This document shows, one piece after another, positions 13,714 through 15,804 of a stretch of DNA of 15,804 nt; positions within the stretch are counted from its first letter, which is position 1, and every line of letters starts with the position of its first letter. Made by a program: the position numbers and the translations under genes. The notes under the pieces were generated by a model. It was given only the letters and a program-made list of their open reading frames with translations. It had not been told where the DNA came from and made no database searches. The stretch comes from Pyrinomonadaceae bacterium (lineage in GTDB: Bacteria; Acidobacteriota; Blastocatellia; Pyrinomonadales; Pyrinomonadaceae), in assembly GCA_013695245.1 (NCBI GenBank), contig JACDAW010000299.1, positions 1 to 15,804 of the forward strand. Direction: 5' to 3'.

Positions 13714-15804
13714 CTATTCGTATCTGAGCGCCACCATCGGATCGACGCGCATCGCGCGTCTGGCCGGAATGTAGCAAGCGAGCAGGGCAACAACGGCGAG
13801 TAGCAACGCGACGCTCGCAAAAGTCACAGGATCGGTTGCGCTTACGCCGTAGAGCAAACTCGCCATCACACGCATGAGTGCGAATGAGGCGACGAGTCCG
13901 ATGACGATACCGACGGCGACGAGCATCATGCCTTGACCGACAACAAGTTTGAGCACGTCCGTTCTTTGCGCGCCTAAAGCCATGCGCAAACCGATCTCGT
14001 GTGTGCGTTGCGTGACGGCGTAACTCAAGACGCCGTAGATGCCGATGGCGGCGAGCAGCAAAGCGACTCCGGCGAAGAACGTCAAGAGCGTCATCGAGAG
14101 TCGTTGCGTGGCGAGCGACTGAGCGAGCGTCTGCTCCATGGTGTTGATGTTATAAACAGGCTGGTTACGATCTATCGCCTCCACTTCGCGCCGCACGGCA
14201 GCAGATAAAGTTAAAGGGTCAACTGCGGTACGAATAATCAGATTCATACGACCGCCAATCGAGGGCAACACCGAATCAGGAGCTTGATTAAAAGGTAAGT
14301 AGAGTTGCGGCTGGATGCGCTCAGTGGCATCTAAGCCGAAGTGTTTGACATGTGCGACGACGCCGACGATCTCCGTGCTCGGATTATTGTCGTTGCCCGC
14401 GAGGCGTTGTCCAATCGGGTCTTCATTCGGGAATTGCTGTCGCGCAAACGCTTCGTCAATTACAGCGACGCGCGGGCTGCGCTGCGTGTCTTGCGCGTTG
14501 AAGAATCTTCCTTTGATCAGTCGGATGCCCATCGCTTGCAAATAATCGGGACTCGTGATGTAGAACATCGTCTGCGGTTGCTTGCCGGGATCGGGCTTTG
14601 GTCTGCCTTCGATTGCAAACGAGGTATCGGCGGTGCCGAGGAGCGGCAGGCCGCTTGAGTGAGCGACAGCTTCTACGCCCGGCAACGCTGCAAGCCTCTG
14701 GTTTAATTCCGTGAAGAAGTCAGAGACTTTGCGCCCTTCGTCTTTTCCTGCCATGCGCGCTATTTGCACCGTCAAAAGTTTGTCAGGATTGAAGCCCGGA
14801 TCGGTATCGAGGATGCGCAGGAAACTTTTAACAAGTAATCCCGCGCCGACGAGCAGCACAAGCGAGAGCGCTACCTCAGTGATGATAAGCAGATTGCGCG
14901 CAAGTCCACGACGGGGCCCCGCGCTTGCGCCGCGTCCGCTCTCTTTAAGCGTTTCGTTCAAATCGGTTTTCGAGGCTCCGAGCGCAGGCGCTAATCCGAA
15001 GATGATGCCCGTTAAAATCGAGATCAAGAAGGTGAAGAGAAGGACGCTCCCATCCAATTTGATCACGGCTACGGTCGGAAGGCTATCAATGCTCGCCGTC
15101 CGTAATAAATCAATTCCCCAGAGCGCTAAAAGCAGTCCGATTATTCCGCCGAGACCCGCGAGTAGAACGCTTTCAGTTAAAAGTTGTCGCACGATTCGCA
15201 TCCGACCCGCGCCAAGCGCCGCTCTGATCGCGATCTCACGCCCGCGCGCCGCCGCACGAGCCAAAAGCAAATTGGCGACGTTGGCACACGCGATGGCGAG
15301 CACAAATCCGACTGCGCCGAGCAGAATAAGCAGCGACGTGCGAACGTCTTCGACGAACACTTCCCGCAAAGGCTTCAGCGTCGCGCTGTTGCCCGCCTGC
15401 CCGTATTGCTGCGAGATGCGCTGCGCCATACTGATCAGTTCGCTTCGCGCCTGTTCAACTGTCACGCCCGGCTTAAGGCGCGCGATGGCGTAAATGCCCG
15501 GATGACTTCCGCGCTCCATCATCTCGTCTGCGCGCAAGCCGATGGGCACAAAAATATCGGTCGGTGTGCCGAAGCGATAGCTGGCGGGCAACACGCCGAT
15601 GACCGTGTAACTATCGCCGCTCAGCGTTAGTTGTTTGCCGACGAGCGACGGATCACCACCGAAACGTCGCTTCCACAAACCGTCGCTTACAATGCAGACG
15701 CGATTCGCCCCCGGACGATCTTCTTCCGCCATGAAGCTCCGCCCCAGAGCTTGTTTGACGCCAAGCACGTCAAAGAACTGTGCCGACACCGCTCTTCCCG
15801 GCAA
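13714..15804 (-). CDS. ADOP family permease, missing N-terminus (enters from window edge)
   Basis: The last 697 codons or so of a duplicated orphan permease; its start is beyond position 15804. Aligned with its neighbour, about 112 residues are missing: the N-terminal helix and the first part of the periplasmic domain. The visible frame begins LPGRAVSAQFFDVLG, and the TTG at the edge is an internal leucine codon, not a start. It contains LWKRRFGGD, TSLLILLGAVGFVLAIACANVANLL (helix), GREIAIRAALGA, a mid-protein helix (LLIITEVALSLVLLVGAGLL), a second periplasmic domain, RTHEIGLRMALGA and the terminal DPMVALRYE. It shows no frameshift or internal stop. Its small differences (VLAIACAN where the others have VLLIACAN) look neutral. 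It is the first visible gene of the upper block; what lies upstream is unknown. Confidence 0.93.
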   Translation of the reverse strand: MPGRAVSAQFFDVLGVKQALGRSFMAEEDRPGANRVCIVSDGLWKRRFGGDPSLVGKQLTLSGDSYTVIGVLPASYRFGTPTDIFVPIGLRADEMMERGSHPGIYAIARLKPGVTVEQARSELISMAQRISQQYGQAGNSATLKPLREVFVEDVRTSLLILLGAVGFVLAIACANVANLLLARAAARGREIAIRAALGAGRMRIVRQLLTESVLLAGLGGIIGLLLALWGIDLLRTASIDSLPTVAVIKLDGSVLLFTFLISILTGIIFGLAPALGASKTDLNETLKESGRGASAGPRRGLARNLLIITEVALSLVLLVGAGLLVKSFLRILDTDPGFNPDKLLTVQIARMAGKDEGRKVSDFFTELNQRLAALPGVEAVAHSSGLPLLGTADTSFAIEGRPKPDPGKQPQTMFYITSPDYLQAMGIRLIKGRFFNAQDTQRSPRVAVIDEAFARQQFPNEDPIGQRLAGNDNNPSTEIVGVVAHVKHFGLDATERIQPQLYLPFNQAPDSVLPSIGGRMNLIIRTAVDPLTLSAAVRREVEAIDRNQPVYNINTMEQTLAQSLATQRLSMTLLTFFAGVALLLAAIGIYGVLSYAVTQRTHEIGLRMALGAQRTDVLKLVVGQGMMLVAVGIVIGLVASFALMRVMASLLYGVSATDPVTFASVALLLAVVALLACYIPARRAMRVDPMVALRYE

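Noticed and set aside
13679..13777. 33-codon N-terminal extension of the permease at 11234-13678
   Set aside because: It overlaps the last codons of the preceding permease gene, resembles no ADOP N-terminus and lacks a binding site.
15790..15804. TTG at the window edge as a start codon for the last permease
   Set aside because: Alignment with the neighbouring ADOP shows about 112 missing residues including the first membrane helix, so the codon is an internal leucine and the gene is cut by the window.
1..15804. Mobile element, CRISPR array, tRNA or rRNA
   Set aside because: I saw no transposase or integrase, no direct-repeat/spacer pattern, no element-like terminal inverted repeats and no stable-RNA sequence; nearly the whole window is filled by the listed genes.

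Overview
The window reads as a piece of an Acidobacteriota genome. The call rests on gene content: six genes, four complete and two cut by the window ends, encode ADOP proteins (acidobacterial duplicated orphan permeases). These are large MacB/FtsX-like permeases with two permease halves and a C-terminus reading DP(M/L)(I/V)ALRYE. Such arrays are a known trait of this phylum. Base composition looks moderately GC-rich by eye, which fits a Blastocatellia-like lineage better than very GC-rich groups, but this is only a guess.

All eight genes lie on the minus strand, so transcription runs from high to low coordinates. The first block, in transcription order, is an ADOP cut at its 5' end (15804-13714), a complete ADOP (13678-11234), a membrane-anchored GAF + SpoIIE/RsbU-type phosphatase (11222-9459), a complete ADOP (9396-6934) and a predicted secreted protein with 34-residue 'SDYE' helical repeats (6886-5738). 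Gaps between these genes are 35, 11, 62 and 47 bp, so they could form one operon. The block ends at a strong inverted repeat (5641-5685) that looks like a terminator. After a 343-bp non-coding stretch holding this hairpin, a perfect 18-bp palindrome and weak promoter-like elements, a second block begins: ADOP (5394-2956), ADOP (2919-454) and an ADOP cut by the window edge (435-1), with gaps of 36 and 18 bp.

The ADOPs fall into recognisable subgroups. The two at 11234-15804 are close relatives. Those at 2956-5394 and 6934-9396, and probably the fragment at 1-435, form another group. The one at 454-2919 is the most divergent. No ATP-binding (MacB- or LolD-type) subunit is encoded here, as expected for 'orphan' permeases. 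The least ordinary content is the pair of non-ADOP genes inside the first block: a regulatory phosphatase with no visible partner, and the repeat protein with an exact 34-residue period. Together they suggest, without proving, an envelope-related module joining membrane mechanotransmission permeases, a signalling phosphatase and a periplasmic helical-repeat protein.
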